Source: Clostridiales bacterium (GTDB lineage: Bacteria > Bacillota > Clostridia > Oscillospirales > Oscillospiraceae). Taken from it: a stretch of 26,671 nt of DNA. The stretch spans positions 1 through 26,671 of the forward strand of contig SFDT01000027.1 of assembly GCA_004558115.1 (NCBI GenBank), given 5' to 3'. Each line of letters begins with the position of its first letter. Position 1 is the first letter of the stretch. This document shows positions 1 through 6,090 of the stretch, piece by piece. Below the pieces are notes generated by a model. It had not been told where the DNA came from. It searched no databases and worked only from the letters and a program-made list of their open reading frames with translations. The position numbers and the translations under genes were made by a program.

Positions 1-1
1 G

Positions 2-1783
2 CGCAAGGCGGCCATCACCTGCCCGCTGGCGTTCGGTGAAGTTGGCGTCAAGGAGCGTGTGAAGAACGCGCTTCACTACAAAAAGCCCGCGTTCTGGGTG
101 GTCGCGGCGTCGGTCGCCGTGTGCGTCGTTGTAGCGGTGTGCTTTCTGACCGATCCGGAACACGAAACGATGAAGTGGGCGAAGAATCTGCGCGTGGATG
201 ATGTGGTGCGTGTTGAATTGACGATTATGCCGCAGGTGGCCGACAAGCAGTATAAGGACTTCAATGCAGACGAAATTGCCGAGGCGGTCGCGCTCATCAA
301 CAAAAGCGGCGGCCGGTATGTCCGCAGTATGGAGCCGCTTACCGGCGGCAGCACCGAGCTCTATGTCACCACAACGGACGGTGTGCGGCACACGGTCGTG
401 AACAACGGCAACGTCTACCTCTGCATTGACGGCGACGCCTACCGGAATTTCTACGTCACTTGGCCGTACACCGAGGGGGATTCCCCTCTGCCTGACAGTT
501 TTCAGGTCGGTGATACGCAAGCTACCGATGCGAACCGCTTCTATGTGGATGATTGGAGCATCTGCATTGTTGGTCAATGGCTGCGCAACGCCGGAACTCG
601 TATATGGTGGTCTGACAGCAGCGACGCTTACCTTGGCGTTGTGAAGCATACCGGTCTTGCGGATGAGCTGACCGGCCTGCAAAACGCCGGTCGCGCCGTA
701 GAGGAGCTGGACGGCTGCTACCGCTGTGTCACACAGGAGGGGTTTAGCAACACGGTTGTCTACCTCTATCCCGCGCCGTCCGGCGAGTCATACTACCGGG
801 TAGAGACCCATTGGAGCTACGACGACGCGGACGAGCCAGAGGTTGAATTGCAGGCAAGGCAGCTTCGCACGATGGCGGAGAGCTTCCGTGTGGAAAATGA
901 AAGCAGTACGGCAGATGCCCTCATTGGCAGCTACACCGATGACATGGGCTCCAGTCTGACGATCCGGAAAAACGCCGATGGCAGCTATGCAGCAGACCTT
1001 GGTATCTACCTTGGTATCTATAAGTTTACTTCTGTCGACAATACAGCAGGAAGCTATGACCCGCAGATGAATATCCTGCATATCTCCGGCACTGCGGATA
1101 TTGGCGGCACTCTCGCGGCAGATGTAACCGCAGACGGGACCGGGCGTCTGATCGTTACATTGACAGAATCTCCCGTTTCCACAGGCTATCTTGCTGCAGG
1201 CGCGGTGTTTACTTTCTGGCCCCGCGTGACCGGATACCCCGAGTACGATGAGGTGTTAGCCAATATCTGCGATCTCCGCCTCGCCGGTACACACGGCACC
1301 GAAACAGATTTCAGTTCTGATCTTTTGACAGCGAATGACTACTACCAGACACCCGGCTGGCTGCTGCGCGATCTTGACGGTGATGGGACCCCTGAACTGC
1401 TGCTCGGTGCGAATTGGGATGAAGGACACGCCGTGATTTTCAACATCTACCGCGCTGGCGGTACGAGAGCCGTCCGCGTGGTCAACGGTTGGAACCGTAA
1501 CCGCTGGTATCTCTGCACCGATGGCAGTCTGGCAAACGAAGGCAGCAGCAGCGCATTTGAAAGCAGCTACTCTTACTACCGCTATACCAGCGGAGAGTTA
1601 CAGCATCTGGAAACGTTGCTGTATCTGGATGACGGTTCCGGCGGCTCACCATGGTGCTACTCCGTCACAACGGATCAGTATGTCAACAGTGGTGACTTTC
1701 CCTCTGTCACCGAGGCCGAAGCAACTGCCGTGATGGACAAATACACCCACGAAACGCTGGCCTTTACGCCATTTGTGGTATGA
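2..1783 (+). CDS. BlaR1/M56-family membrane sensor, C-terminal part (5' end outside window)
   Basis: The reading frame is open from base 2, so the gene starts left of the window and only its last 593 residues are seen. The first visible residues carry the segment LAFGEVGVKERVKNALHYKK, which in M56/BlaR1-type proteins lies between the metalloprotease domain and the last membrane helix. That helix follows at about visible residues 30-49. The HExxH site must lie upstream and cannot be checked. The rest is a long predicted extracellular region of about 540 residues, rich in Asp, Gly, Tyr and Thr, with a calcium-loop-like DLDGDGTPELLL segment near residue 457. Family knowledge suggests a sensor that signals by proteolysis, often paired with a BlaI/MecI-type repressor; no such gene is in view. 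The ligand is unknown. A GTG at 59 is only an internal codon. Base composition is lower in GC than the core genes to the right. Confidence 0.75.
   Translation, partial: RKAAITCPLAFGEVGVKERVKNALHYKKPAFWVVAASVAVCVVVAVCFLTDPEHETMKWAKNLRVDDVVRVELTIMPQVADKQYKDFNADEIAEAVALINKSGGRYVRSMEPLTGGSTELYVTTTDGVRHTVVNNGNVYLCIDGDAYRNFYVTWPYTEGDSPLPDSFQVGDTQATDANRFYVDDWSICIVGQWLRNAGTRIWWSDSSDAYLGVVKHTGLADELTGLQNAGRAVEELDGCYRCVTQEGFSNTVVYLYPAPSGESYYRVETHWSYDDADEPEVELQARQLRTMAESFRVENESSTADALIGSYTDDMGSSLTIRKNADGSYAADLGIYLGIYKFTSVDNTAGSYDPQMNILHISGTADIGGTLAADVTADGTGRLIVTLTESPVSTGYLAAGAVFTFWPRVTGYPEYDEVLANICDLRLAGTHGTETDFSSDLLTANDYYQTPGWLLRDLDGDGTPELLLGANWDEGHAVIFNIYRAGGTRAVRVVNGWNRNRWYLCTDGSLANEGSSSAFESSYSYYRYTSGELQHLETLLYLDDGSGGSPWCYSVTTDQYVNSGDFPSVTEAEATAVMDKYTHETLAFTPFVV
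997..1020 (+). repeat. 12-bp perfect tandem duplication inside the M56-type gene
   Basis: The 12-mer CCTTGGTATCTA occurs twice in a row (997-1008 and 1009-1020). It is in frame and encodes a doubled Leu-Gly-Ile-Tyr. It probably arose by slippage and does not break the gene. Confidence 0.8.
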
Positions 1784-1938
1784 GGATAGATCGTGTGGAC
1801 TGTGGCGCAAGGTTGCAGTTCGCCAGTCCCTCCGGATATTACAGCCTCTGACCCACTTTTGACCCAGAATCCGAAAAAAGCAGGCAGGTCTGGACGGAAA
1901 CAATGGAAAATCCGCCGAGCGAACGGTGGTAAAAAGCA

Positions 1939-1967
1939 CAAATCGGAGCCGAAACAGCTCCGATTTG
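1939..1967. repeat. Perfect 11-bp inverted repeat next to the tRNA fragment
   Basis: The arms CAAATCGGAGC (1939-1949) and GCTCCGATTTG (1957-1967) are exact reverse complements around a 7-base loop. No T-run follows, so it is not a classic terminator. It lies 14 bases left of the tRNA fragment and may be part of an attachment region or the end of a mobile element. Confidence 0.6.
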
Positions 1968-1980
1968 CCCTTGAGACAAC

Positions 1981-2025
1981 CTACGGACCAGAAGGCCGGG
2001 GGTTCGAATCCCTCACGGCGTACCA
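1981..2025 (+). other. 3' half of tRNA-Arg(ACG): tRNA fragment / candidate attachment site
   Basis: Bases 1981-2025 read as a textbook tRNA 3' half: anticodon loop CTACGGA (anticodon ACG), stem strand CCAGA, variable loop AGGCC, T-arm GGGGG-TTCGAAT-CCCTC, acceptor strand ACGGCGT, discriminator A and encoded CCA. The T-stem pairs with one G-U. The bases just before it (ACAAC) cannot pair with CCAGA, and no D-arm or 5' acceptor strand lies upstream, so the homology starts exactly at the anticodon loop. Tyrosine recombinases commonly cross over at tRNA anticodon loops and leave a 3' tRNA copy at the far end of the element. I therefore read this as an att site, with the intact tRNA expected to the left of the window. 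It is not a functional tRNA gene as it stands. Confidence 0.7.
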
Positions 2026-2065
2026 AAAGCCACGAGAAACTTGGTTTCTCGTGGCTTTTGTTTTT
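2025..2065 (+). terminator. Rho-independent terminator of the tRNA fragment
   Basis: A perfect 16-bp stem (2025-2040 with 2044-2059) closes a 3-base loop and is followed by GTTTTT. It starts on the last A of the CCA end, as expected for the native terminator of a tRNA gene. Confidence 0.85.
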
Positions 2066-2119
2066 CCTAGCTCATCACATAAAAGCCGCCATGCAGGGGA
2101 AGCTATATCCGGTGATGAT

Positions 2120-2281
2120 ATGAAATATGAAAATCCTCAGATGGAAGCCTACTGGAATTCCCTGCCGGCTGAGATTCAGGCGCAGATCAATGCATCCGGC
2201 ATCGACCTCTGTTCCCTGGGCATGCTCATGAAACTGGGCGATTATTACAAAAACAATCATATTTCGGAGACTTCCCAATAG
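2120..2281 (+). CDS. Small protein of unknown function (53 aa)
   Basis: The frame begins MKYENPQMEAYWNSLPAEIQ and ends HISETSQ. The frame is open further upstream, but that part runs through the tRNA fragment and terminator. The ATG at 2120, preceded by GGTGAT, is therefore the sensible start. The body looks amphipathic and soluble, with no signal peptide or membrane helix. The pattern of a few polar residues, then a Tyr/Phe-Asn-Ser-Leu-Pro motif and a helix, resembles short uncharacterised proteins I associate with Clostridia, but I cannot name a family. It lies 68 bases before the next small gene on the same strand and may share its transcript. No function is assigned. Confidence 0.55.
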   Translation: MKYENPQMEAYWNSLPAEIQAQINASGIDLCSLGMLMKLGDYYKNNHISETSQ

Positions 2282-2301
2282 CTTCCCCTGGGCAGCGCCG
2301 G

Positions 2302-2345
2302 CCGGATAAACGGTGCTCCACACGGGCAGACTATCCGGGAGGTGA
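2302..2345 (+). promoter_or_regulatory. Inverted repeat in the leader of the 66-aa gene, overlapping its ribosome binding site
   Basis: CCGGATA (2302-2308) and TATCCGG (2332-2338) are exact reverse complements around a 23-base loop. The right arm shares its last G with the strong Shine-Dalgarno sequence GGAGGTGA (2338-2345), five bases before the ATG at 2350. Pairing could affect access to the ribosome site. This is structural inference only. Confidence 0.35.
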
Positions 2346-2349
2346 TTTT

Positions 2350-2550
2350 ATGGCGAAAAAGGGCATGGCCCGGCCGGACTGGACCCATACGCAGCCCCGC
2401 AACGATGTTCCTCCTGTTCCGGAGCTTCAGGGCAAGGCCAAAAGCGGTAAGGAGCGGGCAAAACCCATTATTGCCCCCGCTCCCGGACCCAACATGAAAG
2501 TTTATCACAAGCTGAAGGGCGACGGCTCCGTCGGCGATCCGAAGCCCTGA
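2350..2550 (+). CDS. Small basic, proline-rich conserved-looking protein (66 aa)
   Basis: The ATG at 2350 follows a near-perfect ribosome site GGAGGTGA with 4-base spacing, and a good terminator follows the stop. Both argue for a real, well-translated gene. The protein is lysine- and proline-rich and likely unstructured at its ends. It contains MARPDWTHTQPRNDVPPVPE followed by a Lys/Gly-rich stretch, and has no cysteines, membrane helix or signal peptide. I recall similar short Pro/Lys-rich proteins in clostridial genomes but cannot attach a function; nucleic-acid binding would fit the charge but is speculation. It lies between another small gene and the HMA-like gene, all on the plus strand. 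Confidence 0.7.
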   Translation: MAKKGMARPDWTHTQPRNDVPPVPELQGKAKSGKERAKPIIAPAPGPNMKVYHKLKGDGSVGDPKP

Positions 2551-2553
2551 CCC

Positions 2554-2584
2554 CGCCCGCCTCTTTTCAGAGACGGGCGTTTTT
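2554..2584 (+). terminator. Rho-independent terminator of the 66-aa gene
   Basis: CGCCCG (2554-2559) pairs with CGGGCG (2574-2579), with an inner CTCT/AGAG pairing beyond one mismatch and a TTTC loop. A run of five T follows at 2580-2584. It begins three bases after the stop codon. Confidence 0.75.
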
Positions 2585-2670
2585 CTCGAAGTCCGCCGCT
2601 GCCGGATAAGCGGCACCTGCGCCGGGCATCCTAGGGCAACACCGCATCATGCAGAAAGAGCGATTTGCGA

Positions 2671-2759
2671 GCAAATTTTGCGTCAGACAAAGGCGCAATT
2701 TTGCAGGAATACTGGGCGTATTTCAAAAAATTGCAACGCATGGATGGCGCAAAATTCTC
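2671..2759. repeat. Imperfect ~90-bp palindromic element, AT-rich
   Basis: The centre is a clean small hairpin, AATAC-TGGGC-GTATT (2708-2722). The flanks continue as imperfect complementary arms: AATTTTGCG (2674-2682) matches CGCAAAATT (2748-2756), and GCAATTTT pairs with the A-run and TTGC near 2725-2734. A second short hairpin, GCCGCT/AGCGGC, lies upstream at 2595-2614. The element is more AT-rich than its surroundings and overlaps the presumed start of the HMA-like gene. It resembles a MITE- or REP-type dispersed repeat, but copy number cannot be seen here. Confidence 0.5.
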
Positions 2760-2950
2760 TGGAGAATGCCGGCAGCAGCCACCAACGTGCCCGGCTGAAG
2801 CAGGGACTGGACACCCTGCCGGGGGTCACCTCCGTCAGCATCAATGACCGCGGATGTCTGGCGGTGGATTATGACTCCACCGGCGTCCGCCAGGAGGACA
2901 TCCGCCGAAAAATTCTGGAGCTGGGCTTTTCCATTCAGCAGGAGGAATAG
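2744..2950 (+). CDS. Small HMA-like (ferredoxin-fold) protein lacking the CxxC metal site
   Basis: The 68-residue protein matches the heavy-metal-associated domain in length and pattern: a helix, then LPGVTSVSIN, a strand LAVDYDST, a second helix DIRRKILELGF and a short tail. Aligning on LPGV puts Ser and Gln where the two metal-binding cysteines (CxxC) normally sit, so copper or zinc binding by that site is unlikely. The only cysteine is in the second strand region. The ATG at 2744 is chosen because it gives a domain-length protein, but no ribosome site precedes it. An alternative TTG at 2678 lies inside the palindromic repeat, which may have replaced the native upstream region. It could be a regulatory or protein-binding HMA relative or a decaying gene. 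It faces yigZ across a shared terminator. Confidence 0.5.
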   Translation: MAQNSLENAGSSHQRARLKQGLDTLPGVTSVSINDRGCLAVDYDSTGVRQEDIRRKILELGFSIQQEE

Positions 2951-2985
2951 AAGAACTGCCTGAGACACAGTCTCAGGCAGTTCTT
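2951..2985. terminator. Bidirectional terminator between the HMA-like gene and yigZ
   Basis: A perfect 16-bp stem (2951-2966 with 2970-2985) closes a 3-base ACA loop. It starts directly after the HMA-like stop codon and ends directly at the yigZ stop codon. Both strands carry T-rich tails, so it serves both converging genes. Confidence 0.9.
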
Positions 2986-3624
2986 TTATTTTGCATCCTC
3001 CCGGGGGCCGGGAAGGAACTCCTCTCCCTCCGGCAGCATTTCCAATCCTCCGGCGGAGAGCTCCGTCAGCCGGGGCACAAAGCGTTCCGCACCGCCGGCG
3101 GGAAACGCCGCCCGCAGCAGGATATCCGCTCCATACTCCGCGTCCCGGACCACGCCGCCGCAGGCGGCGATCTCCAGCTTCATCCGCTCAAACAGCGGAT
3201 AGGTGCAGGGCACGTCCCACACGGTCCAAAGGCTCATCCGGCAGATGCCCGCGGCATCCAGGGCATCCTTGGCACCTTTTGTATAGGCCCGGGTCAAGCC
3301 TCCCGCTCCCAGCAGAACGCCGCCGAAATATCGGGTGACCACACAGCAGACATTGGTGACCGCCTCCCGCTGGAACACGTTCAGCATAGGCTGTCCGGCG
3401 GTCCCCTGGGGCTCTCCGTCATCGGAGTAGCGGACCACGCCGCCCTCCTTCAATATGTAGCACCAGCAATTGTGGCGGGCATCATAGTACCGCTTCTTCA
3501 TCTCCTCGATGCGGGCCCGGGCCTCCGCCTCGCTCTCCACCCGCCAGACGTGGCTGATGAAGCGGGAGCGTTTCTCCACGAATTCACTTTCCGCATCCTC
3601 AAAGGGCACCAGATACTCGCTCAC
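2986..3624 (-). CDS. yigZ: YigZ / IMPACT family protein (UPF0029, DUF1949)
   Basis: At 212 residues this is the usual length for the family (E. coli YigZ is about 204). The N-terminal IMPACT domain shows ARHNCWCY at 49-56, DGEPQGTAGQPML at 69-81 and VTRYFGGVLLGAGGLTRAY at 96-114, all family hallmarks. The C-terminal third fits the DUF1949 ferredoxin-like domain. The start is GTG (3624-3622), chosen for the GGAGGAGG ribosome site just upstream. Eukaryotic IMPACT modulates translation stress signalling; the bacterial role is unsettled. It is the last gene of the operon led by the flavin reductase-like gene and overlaps the preceding acetyltransferase by 26 bases, which suggests coupled translation. 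Confidence 0.92.
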   Translation of the reverse strand: MSEYLVPFEDAESEFVEKRSRFISHVWRVESEAEARARIEEMKKRYYDARHNCWCYILKEGGVVRYSDDGEPQGTAGQPMLNVFQREAVTNVCCVVTRYFGGVLLGAGGLTRAYTKGAKDALDAAGICRMSLWTVWDVPCTYPLFERMKLEIAACGGVVRDAEYGADILLRAAFPAGGAERFVPRLTELSAGGLEMLPEGEEFLPGPREDAK

Positions 3625-4159
3625 GCCAATCCTCCTCCGTCTGTACGTAAAAGTAGCTCTGCCGGGTCTCGTTCACCAAAGACACGTATTCCGTCCGGGA
3701 AAACCGGTAGTGGAAACCACACTTGCCAATGACCCGGCTGCTGCGCCAGTTTCCGGCATAATGTCCGCACCAGATGCGCCGCAGGCCAAGTTGTGTAAAG
3801 CCATATTCCAATACAGCCTCCACCGCCTCCGGCATCAGTCCCCTTCCCCACTGGTCAGGGGACAGCGCATAGCCCACCTCGTCATCGGGAACCATTGGAT
3901 CCTCCCCTGCCGGGTGGTTCCCCACAAAGCCAACGGAGCCGATGACCTTTCCGCTCTGCCGCAGCTCCATGGCGAACACGTCGGGGCGGGAGAACACCGT
4001 ACGGATGATCTCCCGGCTCTCCTCTATGCTTGCATGGGGCATCCAGCCGGCGATGGGACCCACCCTGGGGTCCCGGGCATATTCATATACATCCCCGGCG
4101 TCCTCCTGCCGAAAGGGGCGCAGGATAAGCCGGGGCGTTTCCAAAGCAGTCCGCATCAT
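3599..4159 (-). CDS. GNAT-family N-acetyltransferase (RimJ/RimL-like)
   Basis: The protein (186 residues) opens LETPRLILRPFRQED, the typical first strand of RimJ/RimL-type acetyltransferases. It carries the acetyl-CoA-binding loop QWGRGLMPEAVEAVLEYGF at about 103-121 and the later NWRSSRVIGKCGF helix at 137-149. It likely transfers acetyl from acetyl-CoA to an amine, such as a protein N-terminus or small molecule; the substrate is not evident. The frame is open to 4234, but that would overlap hflX. The ATGATG at 4159-4154 has a GGGAG ribosome site five bases away and leaves a 26-base gap after hflX. The GNAT 3' end overlaps the yigZ start by 26 bases. Third gene of the operon. Confidence 0.88.
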   Translation of the reverse strand: MMRTALETPRLILRPFRQEDAGDVYEYARDPRVGPIAGWMPHASIEESREIIRTVFSRPDVFAMELRQSGKVIGSVGFVGNHPAGEDPMVPDDEVGYALSPDQWGRGLMPEAVEAVLEYGFTQLGLRRIWCGHYAGNWRSSRVIGKCGFHYRFSRTEYVSLVNETRQSYFYVQTEEDWRERVSGAL

Positions 4160-4185
4160 CGCCACTCCCGCCAATCTGTCCGGTC

Positions 4186-5457
4186 TTATTCCGAAATGAA
4201 GGGGGCCACCTGGCCCAGGACCCGGGGATTGCACACAGCGGTAACATCGATGGTCCCGCCGTATTCCACACGCTCCACCTTGGCCTCCCGGTACAGCATG
4301 TCCAGCAGGCCGCCCTTGTCATAGGGCAGGTGGATGACGCAGCGGCGGGTCCCCTTGTCCAGCCGCCGGTCGATCAGCTCCAACAGCGCTTCGATCCCCT
4401 GGCCGGTGCGGGCCGAGATGGCGCAGATATCCTCTCCGTGGGGTAAAATCTCCCCCGCCGGCACCAGGTCGCTTTTGTTGTAGACGTCGATACGGGGCTG
4501 TTCTCCCGCCCCCAGCTCCAGAATGAGGTTCTCCACCACCTGGGCCTGCTGCTTCCACTCGGGATTGGACACGTCGATGACATGGAGCAGCAAATCCGCG
4601 TACTCCAGCTCCTCCAACGTGGCCTTGAAGGCCTCCACCAGCTGGTGGGGGAGTTTGCGGATAAAGCCCACGGTATCGGAGATCACCACATCCAGCGTGT
4701 CGCTGACCGTCAGCAGGCGGGTGGTGGTATCCAGGGTATCGAACAGCCGGTTGTTGGCGGGGATGCCCGCCCCGGTCAGCTGGTTGAGCAGGGTGGATTT
4801 GCCCGCGTTGGTATAGCCCACGATGGCCACCACGGGGATCTCGTTTTTCCGGCGCCGGTCCCGCTGGGTGCTTCGGACCCGGCGGACATCCTCCAGGTCC
4901 TCCCACAGCTTGTCGATCTTCCGGTGGATATGGCGGCGGTCCGTTTCCAACTGGGTCTCGCCGGGACCCTTGGAGCCAATAGGGCCCTTGCCGCTGGTGC
5001 CCGCCTGGCGTTCCAGATGGGTCCACATGCCCGTCAGCCGGGGCAGCAGATACTTGTACTGGGCCAGCTCCACCTGAAGCCGGCCTTCCTTCGTCTTGGC
5101 CCGCTGGGCAAAAATATCCAAAATGAGGCCGCAGCGGTCCAGCACCTGGACCCCCAGTGCCTCCGTCAGCACCCGCATCTGGGAGGGGGACAGGTCGTTA
5201 TCGAAAATGACCATGGTAGCCCCATGGCTACGGCAGAATTCCCGGATCTCCTCCACTTTGCCCTCGCCGATGAAGGTGCGGGGGTCCGGAGAGGTGCGGT
5301 TTTGCAGCACCATGCCCACGGTCTCGGCACCGGCGGTCTCCACCAGGGCGGAAAGCTCCTCCATGGTGCCCTCGTCGGCGTTTTCCTCTTTTTTCAGTAC
5401 CGGCGAGTTCAGCCCCACCAGCACTACTTGGTCTCTGACTTCTTCTGTGTTCCGCAT
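4186..5457 (-). CDS. hflX: GTPase HflX
   Basis: The 423-residue protein has the HflX layout. An N-terminal HflX domain (about 10-150) is followed by the conserved linker GSKGPGETQLETDRR (161-175) and a coiled-coil helix. The G domain carries P-loop GYTNAGKST (214-222), DTVGFIRKLP (261-270), NKSD (327-330) and a SAR G5 motif (348-350). HflX binds the 50S subunit and splits or rescues stalled ribosomes after heat or antibiotic stress. The ATG at 5457 follows AAGGAG with good spacing. It sits eight bases after the flavin reductase-like gene in the operon. The N-terminal segment rich in Glu/Lys (21-40) is a normal variable region. All GTPase motifs look intact. Confidence 0.96.
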   Translation of the reverse strand: MRNTEEVRDQVVLVGLNSPVLKKEENADEGTMEELSALVETAGAETVGMVLQNRTSPDPRTFIGEGKVEEIREFCRSHGATMVIFDNDLSPSQMRVLTEALGVQVLDRCGLILDIFAQRAKTKEGRLQVELAQYKYLLPRLTGMWTHLERQAGTSGKGPIGSKGPGETQLETDRRHIHRKIDKLWEDLEDVRRVRSTQRDRRRKNEIPVVAIVGYTNAGKSTLLNQLTGAGIPANNRLFDTLDTTTRLLTVSDTLDVVISDTVGFIRKLPHQLVEAFKATLEELEYADLLLHVIDVSNPEWKQQAQVVENLILELGAGEQPRIDVYNKSDLVPAGEILPHGEDICAISARTGQGIEALLELIDRRLDKGTRRCVIHLPYDKGGLLDMLYREAKVERVEYGGTIDVTAVCNPRVLGQVAPFISE

Positions 5458-5465
5458 AAAACTCC

Positions 5466-5975
5466 TTATTTCTGATAGGCTTCCACCACTTCGCCCGTAT
5501 ACATCCGGTGCCAGCCCTGCCCCTCATAATAATGAAGAACAGGCGTACCATCCTTCACACAGGCGGGGTCCAGGTCCTGGACATACACCTTTTTGCAGAC
5601 CAGCACCCATTCCGCCTCGTCGAAGAAGGGGGCATCCCCGGCACCGTAGCAAAGGGTCAGGCCGCAGGCCTTCACCTTATCCACGTCCCGGCCGCTTTTC
5701 GTGCCGCACAGCTGCATGGTGGTCTGCTTATGGCTGGCGGGCAGCACGGACACGGTGAAATAATCGTGGGACTCCATGAACTGATACGTATACCGCTCCG
5801 GGCGCACATAGACCGTACACACCGGGATGCTCCACAGACGGCCCAGCTGACACCAGCCGATGGTCATGGTGTTGCAGCCGGACTTGTCTCCGGCGGTGAG
5901 CAAGGCGTTTTGACTTCCAAACACCCGGAAGATCTCCGGTGTGAGGCTTTTCAAATCCACAGCGTGCAGTTTCAT
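5466..5975 (-). CDS. Flavin reductase-like (FMN-binding split-barrel) family protein
   Basis: The 169-residue protein fits the flavin reductase-like domain. The flavin-phosphate segment NTMTIGW lies at 35-41, followed by a strand with the family-like RPERYTYQF at 58-66, then DYFTVSVLP and a C-terminal HYYEGQGWHRMYTGE. Members bind FMN and use NAD(P)H to reduce flavin or act on other small substrates; the true substrate is unknown. The frame is open to 5999, but the ATG at 5975 has the ribosome site GGGGAGG nine to ten bases upstream and starts with the family-like MKLHAVDLKSL. It is the first gene of a four-gene operon with a strong promoter (6012-6040). It shows no signal peptide. Confidence 0.85.
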   Translation of the reverse strand: MKLHAVDLKSLTPEIFRVFGSQNALLTAGDKSGCNTMTIGWCQLGRLWSIPVCTVYVRPERYTYQFMESHDYFTVSVLPASHKQTTMQLCGTKSGRDVDKVKACGLTLCYGAGDAPFFDEAEWVLVCKKVYVQDLDPACVKDGTPVLHYYEGQGWHRMYTGEVVEAYQK

Positions 5976-6011
5976 GGCGTATGCTCCTCCCCGCGTCATT
6001 CAGTTACTGAC

Positions 6012-6040
6012 AGTATATGCGCTTTTCCCGAAAATGTAAA
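6012..6040 (-). promoter_or_regulatory. Sigma-A promoter of the flavin reductase-hflX-GNAT-yigZ operon
   Basis: On the minus strand, -35 TTTACA (6040-6035), a 17-base spacer and -10 TATACT (6017-6012) give five of six consensus bases in each box. The first gene starts about 30 bases after the expected transcription start. The -35 box lies only two bases from the stem of the rpmE terminator. Confidence 0.8.
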
Positions 6041-6042
6041 TA

Positions 6043-6072
6043 AAAAGGGTCTGCCATTTGGCAGACCCTTTT
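6043..6072 (-). terminator. Rho-independent terminator of rpmE
   Basis: A perfect 14-bp stem (6043-6056 with 6059-6072) with a 2-base TT loop is followed on the minus strand by a T-rich tail. It starts 19 bases after the rpmE stop codon. Confidence 0.85.
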
Positions 6073-6090
6073 GTGTGACTGTGTCGGGAC

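Larger units (their letters stand above)
1784..2119. other. Gene-free boundary region between the M56-type gene and the small genes
   Basis: No convincing gene is present in these 336 bases. In order they hold two TGACCCA direct repeats 11 bp apart (1849-1855 and 1860-1866), an 11-bp perfect hairpin (1939-1967), the 3' half of a tRNA-Arg (1981-2025) and its terminator (2025-2065). Open frames crossing this stretch on both strands encode the well-known false peptides produced by reading through a tRNA T-loop. The layout resembles the end of a tRNA-integrated element, with the TGACCCA repeats as possible arm-type integrase sites. That reading is an inference, since no integrase is in the window. 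Confidence 0.5.

Noticed and set aside
1797..1829. Possible terminator after the M56-type gene
   Set aside because: A bulged GGACT/AGTCC-type hairpin can be drawn, but there is no T-run after it and the pairing is interrupted.
1646..2026. Minus-strand open frame opening with REGFEPPAFW-type residues across the tRNA fragment
   Set aside because: This peptide is the familiar false product of reading antisense through a tRNA T-arm. It overlaps the M56-type gene end and the tRNA fragment and has no ribosome site.
1793..2119. Upstream extension of the 53-aa small protein through the tRNA fragment and terminator
   Set aside because: The extension translates structured RNA sequence. The ATG at 2120 lies after the terminator and gives a sensible protein.
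4582..5475. Plus-strand open frame of 297 codons opposite hflX
   Set aside because: It lies antisense to an unambiguous HflX and its composition is shadow-like.
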